DNA of 21,604 nt from JAYEHC01 sp964490635 (GTDB lineage Bacteria; Patescibacteriota; Minisyncoccia; JAHIHE01; JAGLIN01): the NCBI GenBank assembly GCA_964490635.1, contig CAZBCK010000013.1, positions 1 to 21,604 of the forward strand, in the 5' to 3' direction. The position numbers and the translations under genes are program-made. Below the pieces are notes generated by a model. The model saw nothing but the letters and a program-made list of their open reading frames with translations. It did not search any database and had not been told where the DNA came from. Shown piece by piece: positions 15,087-21,604 of this stretch (the first letter of the stretch is position 1; each line of letters opens with the position of its first letter).

Positions 15087-16433
15087 ATGTCCAGTAAAAG
15101 AAAAACTCTACTCAATTTTCTGCTTGTAATAATCTTGGCGGTTGTTGTTGTTTATGTCGTCTATCCGAAAAATCAGGGAATTAAAATTCAGAAATACGGT
15201 ATAAATTATTATAACGATTTGAAATTTCATCTGGGTCTTGATCTGCAGGGAGGAACTCATCTTGTCTATCAGGCGGATTTGTCGCAAATAAAAGACGAAG
15301 ATAAAAGTTCTGCCGTAGAGGGAGTTCGCGATGTGATTGAAAGGCGAGTAAATGTTTTTGGTGTGGCGGAGCCGATAATCCAAACGGCGCAAAAAGATCG
15401 GTTGATTGTTGAGCTTGCTGGAGTGAAAGATGTGAATCAAGCGATAAATATGATCGGTGAAACCCCGCTCTTGGAATTCAAAGAAGAGATGAATGAGGAA
15501 GAGAAAAACGCGACCAGAGAGCAGTTTAAAGATTTGAATCTTCCAGAAGAATTACTGGCGCAATTTTTTTATAAAAACACGGAATTGGGAGGCAAACAAT
15601 TGGATCGTGCTGATGTTGCTTTTAATCCGAATACTTACGAGCCGGAAGTCCAGCTTCAATTTGACGGTGAGGGAAAAAAACTTTTTGGCGACCTAACAAG
15701 TAGAAATGTCGGCAAGAAAGTGGCGATATTTTTAGATCAAATGCCGATTAGCATTCCTGTTGTCAATGAACCGATAACTGACGGCAGGGCTGTTATCTCC
15801 GGAAATTTTTCAGTGGAAGAGGCGAAACTTCTGGTTCAGCGGTTGAATGCCGGAGCGTTGCCGGTTCCAATAAAACTAATTAGTCAGCAAACAGTTGACG
15901 CAAGTCTGGGAAAAGATTCTGTTGAGAAAAGTCTGGTTGCCGGAATAATCGGGTTGATTATTCTTTCTTTGTTTATGATTATTTATTATCGGTTGCAGGG
16001 ATTTTTGGCGGTTGTTTCTCTTCTTATTTATTCTTGCTTGGTTTTGTCGCTGTTTAAATTCATTCCAATTACGCTCACCTTGTCCGGAATAGCGGGATTT
16101 ATTTTATCCATCGGAATGGCGGTTGACGCGAATGTTCTGATTTTTGAAAGAGTGAAAGAAGAGCTTAGAAAAGGAAAGCCGATCAATATTGCCATTAACG
16201 AAGGATTTGCCAGAGCCTGGAGTTCAATTTTTGATTCAAATATATCCACGATCATAACTTGTCTAATCCTTGCCTATTTTGGCACAAGCATTATTGAAGG
16301 GTTTGCCATTACTCTTGGACTGGGAGTTGTGATTAGTATGTTCTCGGCGATATTTATTACAAAGACATTTTTAAAAATTATGACAATGACGAAGGTGGGA
16401 AGGAAGTTGTGGATGTTTGGAGTAAAGAAATGA
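15087..16433 (+). CDS. secD: Protein translocase subunit SecD
   Basis: A 448-residue RND-family accessory of the SecYEG translocon that, with SecF, uses the proton gradient to pull preproteins across the membrane. A first helix at about 8-26 is followed by the GLDLQGG motif (50-56) and the P1 domain (VRDVIERRVNVFGVAEPIIQ). The ALPVPIKLISQQTVDASLG junction leads into the five-helix membrane bundle, ending with the proton-path signature GMAVDANVLIFERVKEELRKG. All key blocks are intact. The length is shorter than E. coli SecD and typical of compact bacterial versions. secF follows on the same strand, but 355 bases away, with a repeat element and a scaffold gap between. The start ATG sits directly before the positively charged N-tail (SSKRK). 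Confidence 0.97.
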   Translation: MSSKRKTLLNFLLVIILAVVVVYVVYPKNQGIKIQKYGINYYNDLKFHLGLDLQGGTHLVYQADLSQIKDEDKSSAVEGVRDVIERRVNVFGVAEPIIQTAQKDRLIVELAGVKDVNQAINMIGETPLLEFKEEMNEEEKNATREQFKDLNLPEELLAQFFYKNTELGGKQLDRADVAFNPNTYEPEVQLQFDGEGKKLFGDLTSRNVGKKVAIFLDQMPISIPVVNEPITDGRAVISGNFSVEEAKLLVQRLNAGALPVPIKLISQQTVDASLGKDSVEKSLVAGIIGLIILSLFMIIYYRLQGFLAVVSLLIYSCLVLSLFKFIPITLTLSGIAGFILSIGMAVDANVLIFERVKEELRKGKPINIAINEGFARAWSSIFDSNISTIITCLILAYFGTSIIEGFAITLGLGVVISMFSAIFITKTFLKIMTMTKVGRKLWMFGVKK

Positions 16434-16452
16434 TTTTAACAAGTATTGTTAA

Positions 16453-16548
16453 GGTAACGGGCACCTCTACATAAATTGTGATTATAAGTTGTGTTTATGT
16501 AAAAAGAAATGTGTTAGTGTAAGAGTAATTGTGTAGGTGCCCGTCACC
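16453..16548. repeat. MITE-like element D with GGTGACGGGCACCT ends
   Basis: The termini GGTAACGGGCACCT (16453-16466) and AGGTGCCCGTCACC (16535-16548) are inverted repeats with one mismatch. An inner inverted pair is ACATAAA...TTTATGT. At 96 bases and non-coding, it shares its termini with the palindrome at 14255-14286. It separates secD from secF. Confidence 0.8.
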
Positions 16549-16612
16549 TACAAGGAGTGAAGAAGTCTAAGTTGTAGATGTCTAATAAGGGATTTTTGAA
16601 AAACACAGTTTT

Positions 16613-16640
16613 TGTCATTCCCGCGGAGGCGGGAATCCAC
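16613..16640. repeat. GTCATTCCCGC repeat end, truncated by the gap
   Basis: TGTCATTCCCGC-GGAG-GCGGGAATCCA: a short palindrome identical in style to the reverse complement of 9030-9055 and similar to 19711-19739. It is the left end of a longer element, and the 100-N gap 28 bases later probably reflects assembly failure in this repeat. Confidence 0.6.
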
Positions 16641-16667
16641 TGCTACGATAAATGTAATTTTTACTTT

Positions 16668-16767
16668 NNNNNNNNNNNNNNNNNNNNNNNNNNNNNNNNN
16701 NNNNNNNNNNNNNNNNNNNNNNNNNNNNNNNNNNNNNNNNNNNNNNNNNNNNNNNNNNNNNNNNNNN
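16668..16767. other. Assembly gap (100 N) before secF
   Basis: Exactly 100 N next to a repeat end. The open frame that runs through it into secF is an artefact. The real secF start is after the gap. Confidence 0.95.
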
Positions 16768-16788
16768 TTTAAATACTCAAATATCAAT

Positions 16789-18012
16789 ATGCTAAAAATC
16801 GTTCAAAAAAGAAAAGTCTGGTTTGCGTTTTCCGCAGTTTTGGTTTCTGCGAGTTTAATTGCTTTTCTGTCGTGGGGACTTAAATTCGGTATTGATTTTA
16901 CCGGTGGAACCTTGATGGAATTTTCTTTTAAAGATAAAACTTTAAATAGCCAAGAAATAAAAGACGCTTTGGCTGATCTTGATCTTGGAGAAATTAGTGT
17001 CCAATTTTCAGGAGAAAATGATGTGCTACTGAGATTTAAGGATGTTAATGAAGATACTCATCAAAAAATTCTTACCGCTTTGGATTCCGCGATTTCCGGG
17101 GAAGATGAAAGTAATAATAAAAGCAAAGCTGGTGAAATAGAAGAGGGAAATCTTGAAGAAAATGAAGAGGAGAACAGCGAAGAAAATAATAGCGAGGAGG
17201 GTATTGAAGAGAGCAAACCTTTTAGCGGCTTTATTAAAAAAGCGCTGGCAGCGGATGATGAAACGGCAAGTGACACAGAAGGAACGGAAGATAGCGGAAT
17301 TAAAGTTACCACGGATTCGGGAGAAGAAATAAATGTAGATGCTGAAAACATTGATCTTAGCGATATTGAAAGCGAAGAGATTGATTTGGGCGCTATGGCG
17401 GGAACCGGCAAGGAAAATGACAGTATTAAAGAAAAAAGATTTAACTCAATCGGACCGGTAATTGGAAATGAACTTAAAGAAAGCTCTATTTGGGCGATTG
17501 TCATTGCTCTTGTCGCAATTGTGCTTTATATCGGATTTGCGTTTAGGAAAGTATCGTTTCCTGTTTCCAGCTTCAAATATGGTATTATCGCTACAATAGC
17601 TCTTTTTCACGACATTATTATAACTCTTGGCGTGTTTTCTATTTTAGGGCACTTCTATGGTATTGAAATCGGAATTCCTTTCGTAGCGGCAATTCTTGCC
17701 ATTTTGGGGTATTCTGTGAATGACACGATCGTAGTTTTTGACAGAACGCGTGAAAATCTATTAAAATCGGGAATTGACGACTTTGAAAAAGTTGTCAATA
17801 AAAGCGTCAATGAAACTTTGATAAGATCAATTAATACTTCGTTTACAACACTCATTGTTCTTCTTGTTTTGTATTTATTCGGTGGGGACACGATAAAATA
17901 TTTTGTCGTGGCTCTGATGGTTGGGATTACCGCCGGTACTTATTCGTCCATCTTTATCGCCAGTCCGCTTCTTGTAACTTGGCAAAAGTGGGATCTGAAA
18001 AGAAAGCCATAA
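16789..18012 (+). CDS. secF: Protein translocase subunit SecF with a long acidic insert
   Basis: A 407-residue partner of SecD. I place the start at ATG 16789 because the product then begins MLKIVQKRKVWFAFSAV, the normal SecF opening, before helix 1 (about 12-30) and the GIDFTGGT motif (34-41). The rest is standard: SIGPVIGNELK (220-230), five membrane helices, and the proton-path signature GYSVNDTIVVFDRTRENL (307-324). SecF is usually about 290-320 residues. The excess is a Glu/Asp/Ser/Asn-rich low-complexity insert at about residues 104-215, inside the first extracytoplasmic domain, with a small hydrophobic patch (FSGFIKKALAA) in it. The frame is open throughout and codon use does not change, so the insert looks genuine. 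An upstream start hidden in the gap cannot be excluded. Confidence 0.94.
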   Translation: MLKIVQKRKVWFAFSAVLVSASLIAFLSWGLKFGIDFTGGTLMEFSFKDKTLNSQEIKDALADLDLGEISVQFSGENDVLLRFKDVNEDTHQKILTALDSAISGEDESNNKSKAGEIEEGNLEENEEENSEENNSEEGIEESKPFSGFIKKALAADDETASDTEGTEDSGIKVTTDSGEEINVDAENIDLSDIESEEIDLGAMAGTGKENDSIKEKRFNSIGPVIGNELKESSIWAIVIALVAIVLYIGFAFRKVSFPVSSFKYGIIATIALFHDIIITLGVFSILGHFYGIEIGIPFVAAILAILGYSVNDTIVVFDRTRENLLKSGIDDFEKVVNKSVNETLIRSINTSFTTLIVLLVLYLFGGDTIKYFVVALMVGITAGTYSSIFIASPLLVTWQKWDLKRKP

Positions 18013-18256
18013 ACATAGGACTTTCTTACTCTTTTGCCTCGTTGCAGTCTCTCAACAGAGGACTGTGATGAGATAATTCGCTGGAGTCCTCTGCTGAGAG
18101 ACTCCAGCGAGGCAAAATTTATCTGGAATCTGGTAAGTCTCGATAAACAATATCTTTTGTATAATTTTCTAAAGTAAGACAAACTGGATTCCGGATATTT
18201 TTTCTTACGCTATCGCTTTAGAAAAAATTCCGGAATGACAGGCAGGGAAAGTGAGT
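18013..18256. repeat. Element of family A carrying a nested 86-base palindrome
   Basis: From about 18118 to 18241 it matches 19909-20031 base for base with scattered changes (shared 'tacgctatcgctt' and terminal ATGACA). Its left end AGGACTTTCTTACTC matches the left end of the other copies. Where the 19851-20060 copy has GTCATTTCGGAAAATTTCGGAGCG, this one has instead the palindrome at 18032-18117. Confidence 0.65.
18032..18117. repeat. Near-perfect 86-base palindrome after secF
   Basis: The arms start TTTTGCCTCG and end CGAGGCAAAA, and pair over about 33 bases with a few mismatches (AGTCTCTCA...CAGAGGACT against AGTCCTCTG...TGAGAGACT). The right arm holds its own hairpin (CTGGAGTC...GACTCCAG). 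It starts 19 bases after the secF stop and could also act as a transcript 3' hairpin. Confidence 0.7.
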
Positions 18257-18326
18257 AAATCACGAAATTATAGTATTCTCAATTCAAATCCAAATTTGCC
18301 TAAATTCTCAAAAAAAGGTATTATAG

Positions 18327-18335
18327 TGATATAAT
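18327..18335 (+). promoter_or_regulatory. Extended -10 promoter of ftsZ, near-leaderless start
   Basis: TGATATAAT (TGn plus a perfect TATAAT) without a good -35 box. Transcription would start near 18342, only about 10 bases before the ATG at 18352, leaving no room for a Shine-Dalgarno, and none is present. Confidence 0.55.
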
Positions 18336-18351
18336 ATTTAAGTGTTTAAAT

Positions 18352-19590
18352 ATGAAAGAAATAAAACCGGAATTTGAAACTTATGCTAGGATTAAAGTTG
18401 TTGGGATTGGGGGAGGCGGGAATAATGCTATTAGCAGAATGACCGAGGCTAATCTTAAAGGCATTGATTTTATTGCGATAAATACGGACGCGCAAGATCT
18501 TCACCATTGCAAAGTTTCGGAAAAAATTCATATTGGAAAAAATTTAACAAGGGGTCTCGGAGCGGGAATGAATCCGGATGTTGGCAGGCAGGCGGCGGAA
18601 GAAAATAAAGACGAGATTCAGGACGCGCTGAAAAATTCCGATATGGTTTTTATAACTTGCGGGCTTGGCGGAGGAACGGGAACAGGCGCGGCGCCGATTA
18701 TAGCGGAAACAGCGAGAGACGCCGGAGCGTTGACAGTCGCTATCGTTACCAAGCCGTTTGCTTTTGAAGGGTTGCAAAGGAAAAGAATAGCTGAAGAGGG
18801 ATTGGAGAATTTAAAAAACCAAGTTGATACGATAATAACTATTCCAAACGACAAAATTTTGCAAGTGATAGATAAAAAAAATTTATTGCTTGAATCGTTT
18901 AAAATTGCCGATGATATATTACGGCAAGGAGTTCAGGGGATTTCAGATCTTATCACGACTCCTGGAATTGTGAATGTTGACTTCGCGGATGTAAAAGCCA
19001 TTATGGAAAATACCGGTCCGTCCCTAATGGGAATTGGGAAAGCGTCCGGTGAAAGCAGGGCGGTTGAGGCGGCAAAGCAAGCGATAAACAGTCCTCTTTT
19101 GGAATTATCCGTTGATGGCGCGAAAGGAGTGCTTTTTAATGTAAGCGGAGGTTCGGATTTGACGATGATGGAAATAAACGAAGCAGCGAATATTATTACC
19201 GAATCAATTGACACTGACGCAAAAGTTATTTTTGGCGCGATTACCGATGAGAGTTTGAAAAAAGGGGAAATTAAAGTGACTGTGATTGCTACGGGTTTTG
19301 GCGATCAATCCGGCAGAAAAAGTGATCTGGCTAAAACAAGAGAGAATTTTGAAATAGAATTTAAAACAGAAACAAAAGACGCGGAAACAAAAGAAACGGA
19401 GATAAAAGTTGAGAATAAAGAAGTTGAAGAATTAGCAAAAGAGAAGGAAAATGAGGTTGTGAAGGAAAAAGATAAAAAAAGTACGGGCGGGTTTTTCTCT
19501 CCAAACGTCAATCCTATAAAATATGATGATGAATATGATGTGCCGGCGTTTATTAGGAAAAAGATGAATAAAAAAAAAGGTGAAGAATAA
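18352..19590 (+). CDS. ftsZ: Cell division protein FtsZ
   Basis: A 412-residue tubulin-like GTPase that forms the division ring. Visible blocks: the N-terminal nucleotide strand IKVVGIGGGGNNAISRM (14-30), AINTDAQDL (42-50), the tubulin signature GLGGGTGTGAAP (104-115), the KPFAFEG and RKRIAEEGL helix, and the T7 synergy loop PGIVNVDFADVKAIM that completes the neighbour's active site. After about residue 325 comes a charged, Lys/Glu-rich disordered linker, and then the conserved tail peptide DEYDVPAFIRKK near 393-404, which binds membrane tethers. Everything needed for activity is present and the length is normal. It is not in a dcw cluster here: no ftsA is adjacent, and it stands alone between repeat elements with its own promoter. 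Confidence 0.98.
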   Translation: MKEIKPEFETYARIKVVGIGGGGNNAISRMTEANLKGIDFIAINTDAQDLHHCKVSEKIHIGKNLTRGLGAGMNPDVGRQAAEENKDEIQDALKNSDMVFITCGLGGGTGTGAAPIIAETARDAGALTVAIVTKPFAFEGLQRKRIAEEGLENLKNQVDTIITIPNDKILQVIDKKNLLLESFKIADDILRQGVQGISDLITTPGIVNVDFADVKAIMENTGPSLMGIGKASGESRAVEAAKQAINSPLLELSVDGAKGVLFNVSGGSDLTMMEINEAANIITESIDTDAKVIFGAITDESLKKGEIKVTVIATGFGDQSGRKSDLAKTRENFEIEFKTETKDAETKETEIKVENKEVEELAKEKENEVVKEKDKKSTGGFFSPNVNPIKYDDEYDVPAFIRKKMNKKKGEE

Positions 19591-19632
19591 ATTAAAATTT
19601 TTTTAGCAAAAGATTGAGTGATTCTTTTAAGT

Positions 19633-19775
19633 ATTTATACTAACTTGCTTTAATAATTTCACTTTTGCAAATCCTAAAAATTATACGAAGGATATTGTTT
19701 ATTGAGACTTACTGGATTCTCGCCTTTGCGGGAATGACAGAAATAATGGAATTATTTTAGCAAGTTAGTATAAAT
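19633..19775. repeat. MITE-like element F downstream of ftsZ
   Basis: The termini ATTTATACTAACTTGCT and AGCAAGTTAGTATAAAT are perfect 17-base inverted repeats, with extended pairing beyond (TAATAATTTCA against TGGAATTATTTTA). The 143-base non-coding element contains a GGATTCTCGCC...GGGAATGACAG segment like the ends of the other families. Confidence 0.75.
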
Positions 19776-19802
19776 TGTCAATTGTCAAATTGTCAATTGA
19801 CA
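19774..19802. repeat. ATTGTCA heptamer tandem repeat
   Basis: ATTGTCA, ATTGTCA, (A), ATTGTCA, ATTGACA: three exact units and one variant, period seven, sitting exactly at the right edge of element F. It has the same period as the repeats inside leuS. Confidence 0.75.
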
Positions 19803-19850
19803 TATAGGCTATGCAATTTAGAGACAGCTTTTTATTTGACTTGGGGGTTT

Positions 19851-20060
19851 ATAGAAACTTTCTTACTTTTTGTCATTTCGGAAAATTTCGGAGCGATAGC
19901 GGAGAAATTTATCTAGAATTCAGTAAGTCTCAATAAACGATATTTTTTGTATAGTTTTATAAAGTGAGATAAACTGGATCCCAGATATTTTTTCTTACGC
20001 TATCGCTTCAGAAAAAAATTTGGGATGACAATAGTTAAGAAAAAGTGAGAAAGTCCTATT
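19851..20060. repeat. Full-length element of family A upstream of the DUF3160 gene
   Basis: The left end ATAGAAACTTTCTTACTTTTTGTCAT-like sequence pairs with the right end ATGACA...AAAAAGTGAGAAAGTCCTAT as long terminal inverted repeats. Inner segments GGAGCGATAGCG and CGCTATCGCTTC also pair. About 210 bases, with no coding capacity. Related copies lie at 8886-9077, 18013-18256 and, decayed, 2037-2147. Confidence 0.75.
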
Positions 20061-20068
20061 TGTATTTT

Positions 20069-20074
20069 ATAATT
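20069..20074 (+). promoter_or_regulatory. -10 box of the DUF3160 gene
   Basis: A perfect TATAAT 17 bases before the ATG at 20092, giving a near-leaderless transcript as proposed for ftsZ. No convincing -35 box is seen; the would-be -35 region lies in the end of the adjacent repeat element. Confidence 0.35.
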
Positions 20075-20091
20075 TTCTTAAAACAAAAATA

Positions 20092-21604
20092 TGAAAGCAA
20101 AAAATTTAATTAGCGTTATTTTATTTGCGCTTGTGACGGTAACAGGGTTAACAATTTTGCTTAATTATTTCGCGAAAACTCCACATCGTTTTGAGCCAGA
20201 ACAAAAATGGGGTGTTTTAAAAACAGAGCCAATTAATTTATCAAATATCAGTGCGGAGAAACTTGCTTTCGCGAAATATTATTCGCTGGATCTGCTGGAC
20301 ATAGAATTAAAAACGGCGCAGTATAATTTACCTTTAAAAACTTCAAGCATAAAAAATTACAAAGATTTTTCTAAAAAGATTTCTCTGAGCGATAATACGC
20401 TTGATTCGTTAAATAAAAATGGATTTGCTGTTATTGACAATCCGTTTAATTCAAAAGAAGAGGATATTACAAATCCTTATAATATTCTAAAAGATAAAGA
20501 AATTCCGGTTTTTATTACCTCGGATTCATTATTGCATTTATATCATATTCAGTTTGATGAGACTTTAAGGCAAATTGAAGAGAAAGAATTTTATGATAAT
20601 ATTTGGGAAATTAACAAAGAGTTGTTGGATGTTCAAACCAAAATATATAGTTCATCACAGCAAGATTCGGAACTGGCTGAGGCGTACAAAAGAAATATAA
20701 TTTATTTATCTGTTGGACTGGAATTGTTAAAACCCAAGCAAGATCAAGCAAAAGAAAAATGCGCTGATAATGATTGGAAATGTCAAAGGCAAGATGTCAG
20801 CGCTTATTTCAGGCAAGAAGAATTAAACAAATACACTTTTGAAATTCCCGATTTTGTGAAAGAAGATGTCCAAAAAGAGTTAAAGCTGATAGAAAAGCAC
20901 GAGGGATTTTCTAATTCCCCGCTTTTTATTTATAAAGAGGATTATTCACAATATGTTCCCCGAGGACATTATACCAGATCGGAAAAACTAAAGAATTATT
21001 TCAAGGCTCTGATGTGGTATGGCAGAACTTCAATGCTTCTCAAGGGAACAGATCAAGTTGAAGCAGGGCAGGATTGCAGTGATTTTCCGCCGTGCAAAGC
21101 TCTAATCTCTTTGTATGATGCGAGAATTCAAACAATGCAGGCAAGTTTGCTCGCTTCCGAATTTGCCAAGAATGAAGATTTAAAAAAGAAATGGGATAGA
21201 ATTTACGGAGTTACCGCTTTTTATGTCGGGCTTTCCGATGATCTTGGTCCTTATGAATATTTAGAAGCGATGAGTTTTGTGTTTGGAGACGAGTTTGATC
21301 CAAATGATCTGACGGAAGAAAACCTTGGTAAACTAAAAGCGAAACTGGCTGAATACAGAGGTCCGGAAATATACGGAGGTACGGGAGAGGCCACGATCTG
21401 GCCGCCGTTCAGTCCCGAGCAAGCGGATGAAGTTTTGGAACATACGAAAGGATTTCGCTTAATGGGACAAAGGTTTATCCCCGATTCTTATCTGTTTTCT
21501 AATTTGGTTTCTCCTTATGTCGGAGGTTATGCCGGGAATGATTGTAAGAATGTATTTACTTGTGAATACACGAATGGAGGACCGTCAAGAGTATTTCCAA
21601 GAGG
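20092..21604 (+). CDS. DUF3160 domain protein, 3' end beyond the window
   Basis: At least 504 residues, open to the right edge with no stop. The N-terminus (MKAKNLISVILFALVTVTGLTILL) is a single hydrophobic helix acting as an uncleaved anchor or signal peptide, with no lipobox. The outside part matches the DUF3160 family as I know it: NGFAVIDNPF, the PVFITSDSLLHLYHIQFDETLRQIE block, RNIIYLSVGLELL, the YTRSEKLKNYFKALMWYGR block, and YGGTGEATIWPPFSPEQADEVLEHTKGFRLMGQRFIPDSYLFS. DUF3160 proteins are large exported proteins of unknown function that are common in archaea, Chloroflexi and CPR bacteria. Cysteines near 223-229 and 327-332 could form disulfides, fitting an extracytoplasmic location. 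It sits just after a family A repeat. Confidence 0.85.

Noticed and set aside
16612..16788. N-terminal extension of SecF through the N gap
   Set aside because: It reads through a repeat end and 100 N. SecF has its normal start at 16789.

Overview
The window looks like a piece of a small, AT-rich bacterial genome of the Candidate Phyla Radiation (Patescibacteria, Parcubacteria-like). This is an inference from style: low GC, few clear Shine-Dalgarno sites, many membrane-anchored proteins of unknown function, a CvpA-CAP fusion, and housekeeping genes (leuS, tatD, secD, secF, ftsZ) scattered among small inverted-repeat elements. TGA, TAA and TAG all act as stops, so the standard bacterial code fits. 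Two runs of exactly 100 N (12743-12842 and 16668-16767) are scaffold gaps of unknown true length, so this is a draft assembly.

Layout. 1-2150: a large membrane-anchored protein of unknown function ending at a clear intrinsic terminator. 2152-7803, minus strand: a CrtI-like FAD oxidoreductase, then the tatD - glycosyltransferase - leuS operon behind an extended -10 promoter. 7804-9096: a SnoaL/DUF4440-like gene set among several short inverted-repeat (MITE-like) elements. 9097-13166, plus strand: a compact, damaged type III-A (Csm) CRISPR effector cluster. 13197-14168: a CvpA-CAP fusion. 14387-14584, minus strand: a small two-helix membrane protein. 15087-18012: secD and secF behind a good sigma70-type promoter. 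18352-19590: ftsZ. 20092 to the end: the start of a DUF3160 protein. Inverted-repeat elements fill most gaps from 16434 onward.

The most interesting part is 9097-13166. In order it holds a two-helix membrane CARF protein (broken by in-frame stops and frameshifts), a DUF1874-type ring nuclease (Crn2/AcrIII-1 family), the front half of Cas10/Csm1 (degenerate HD motif, one frameshift at a T8 run, and ending before the Palm2/GGDD cyclase half), an RRM RNA-binding domain fused in frame to Csm2, a MITE, the front of Csm3 with its catalytic Asp, a scaffold gap, and the end of Csm4. No csm5, cas6, cas1, cas2 or repeat-spacer array is visible. The membrane CARF protein and ring nuclease imply a cyclic-oligoadenylate signalling arm. 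The Cas10 shown here lacks the half that would make the signal. Either the signalling arm is decaying while the RNA-targeting backbone is kept, or the assembly is wrong here. The RRM-Csm2 fusion is, as far as I know, not a described architecture and is the best candidate for something new.
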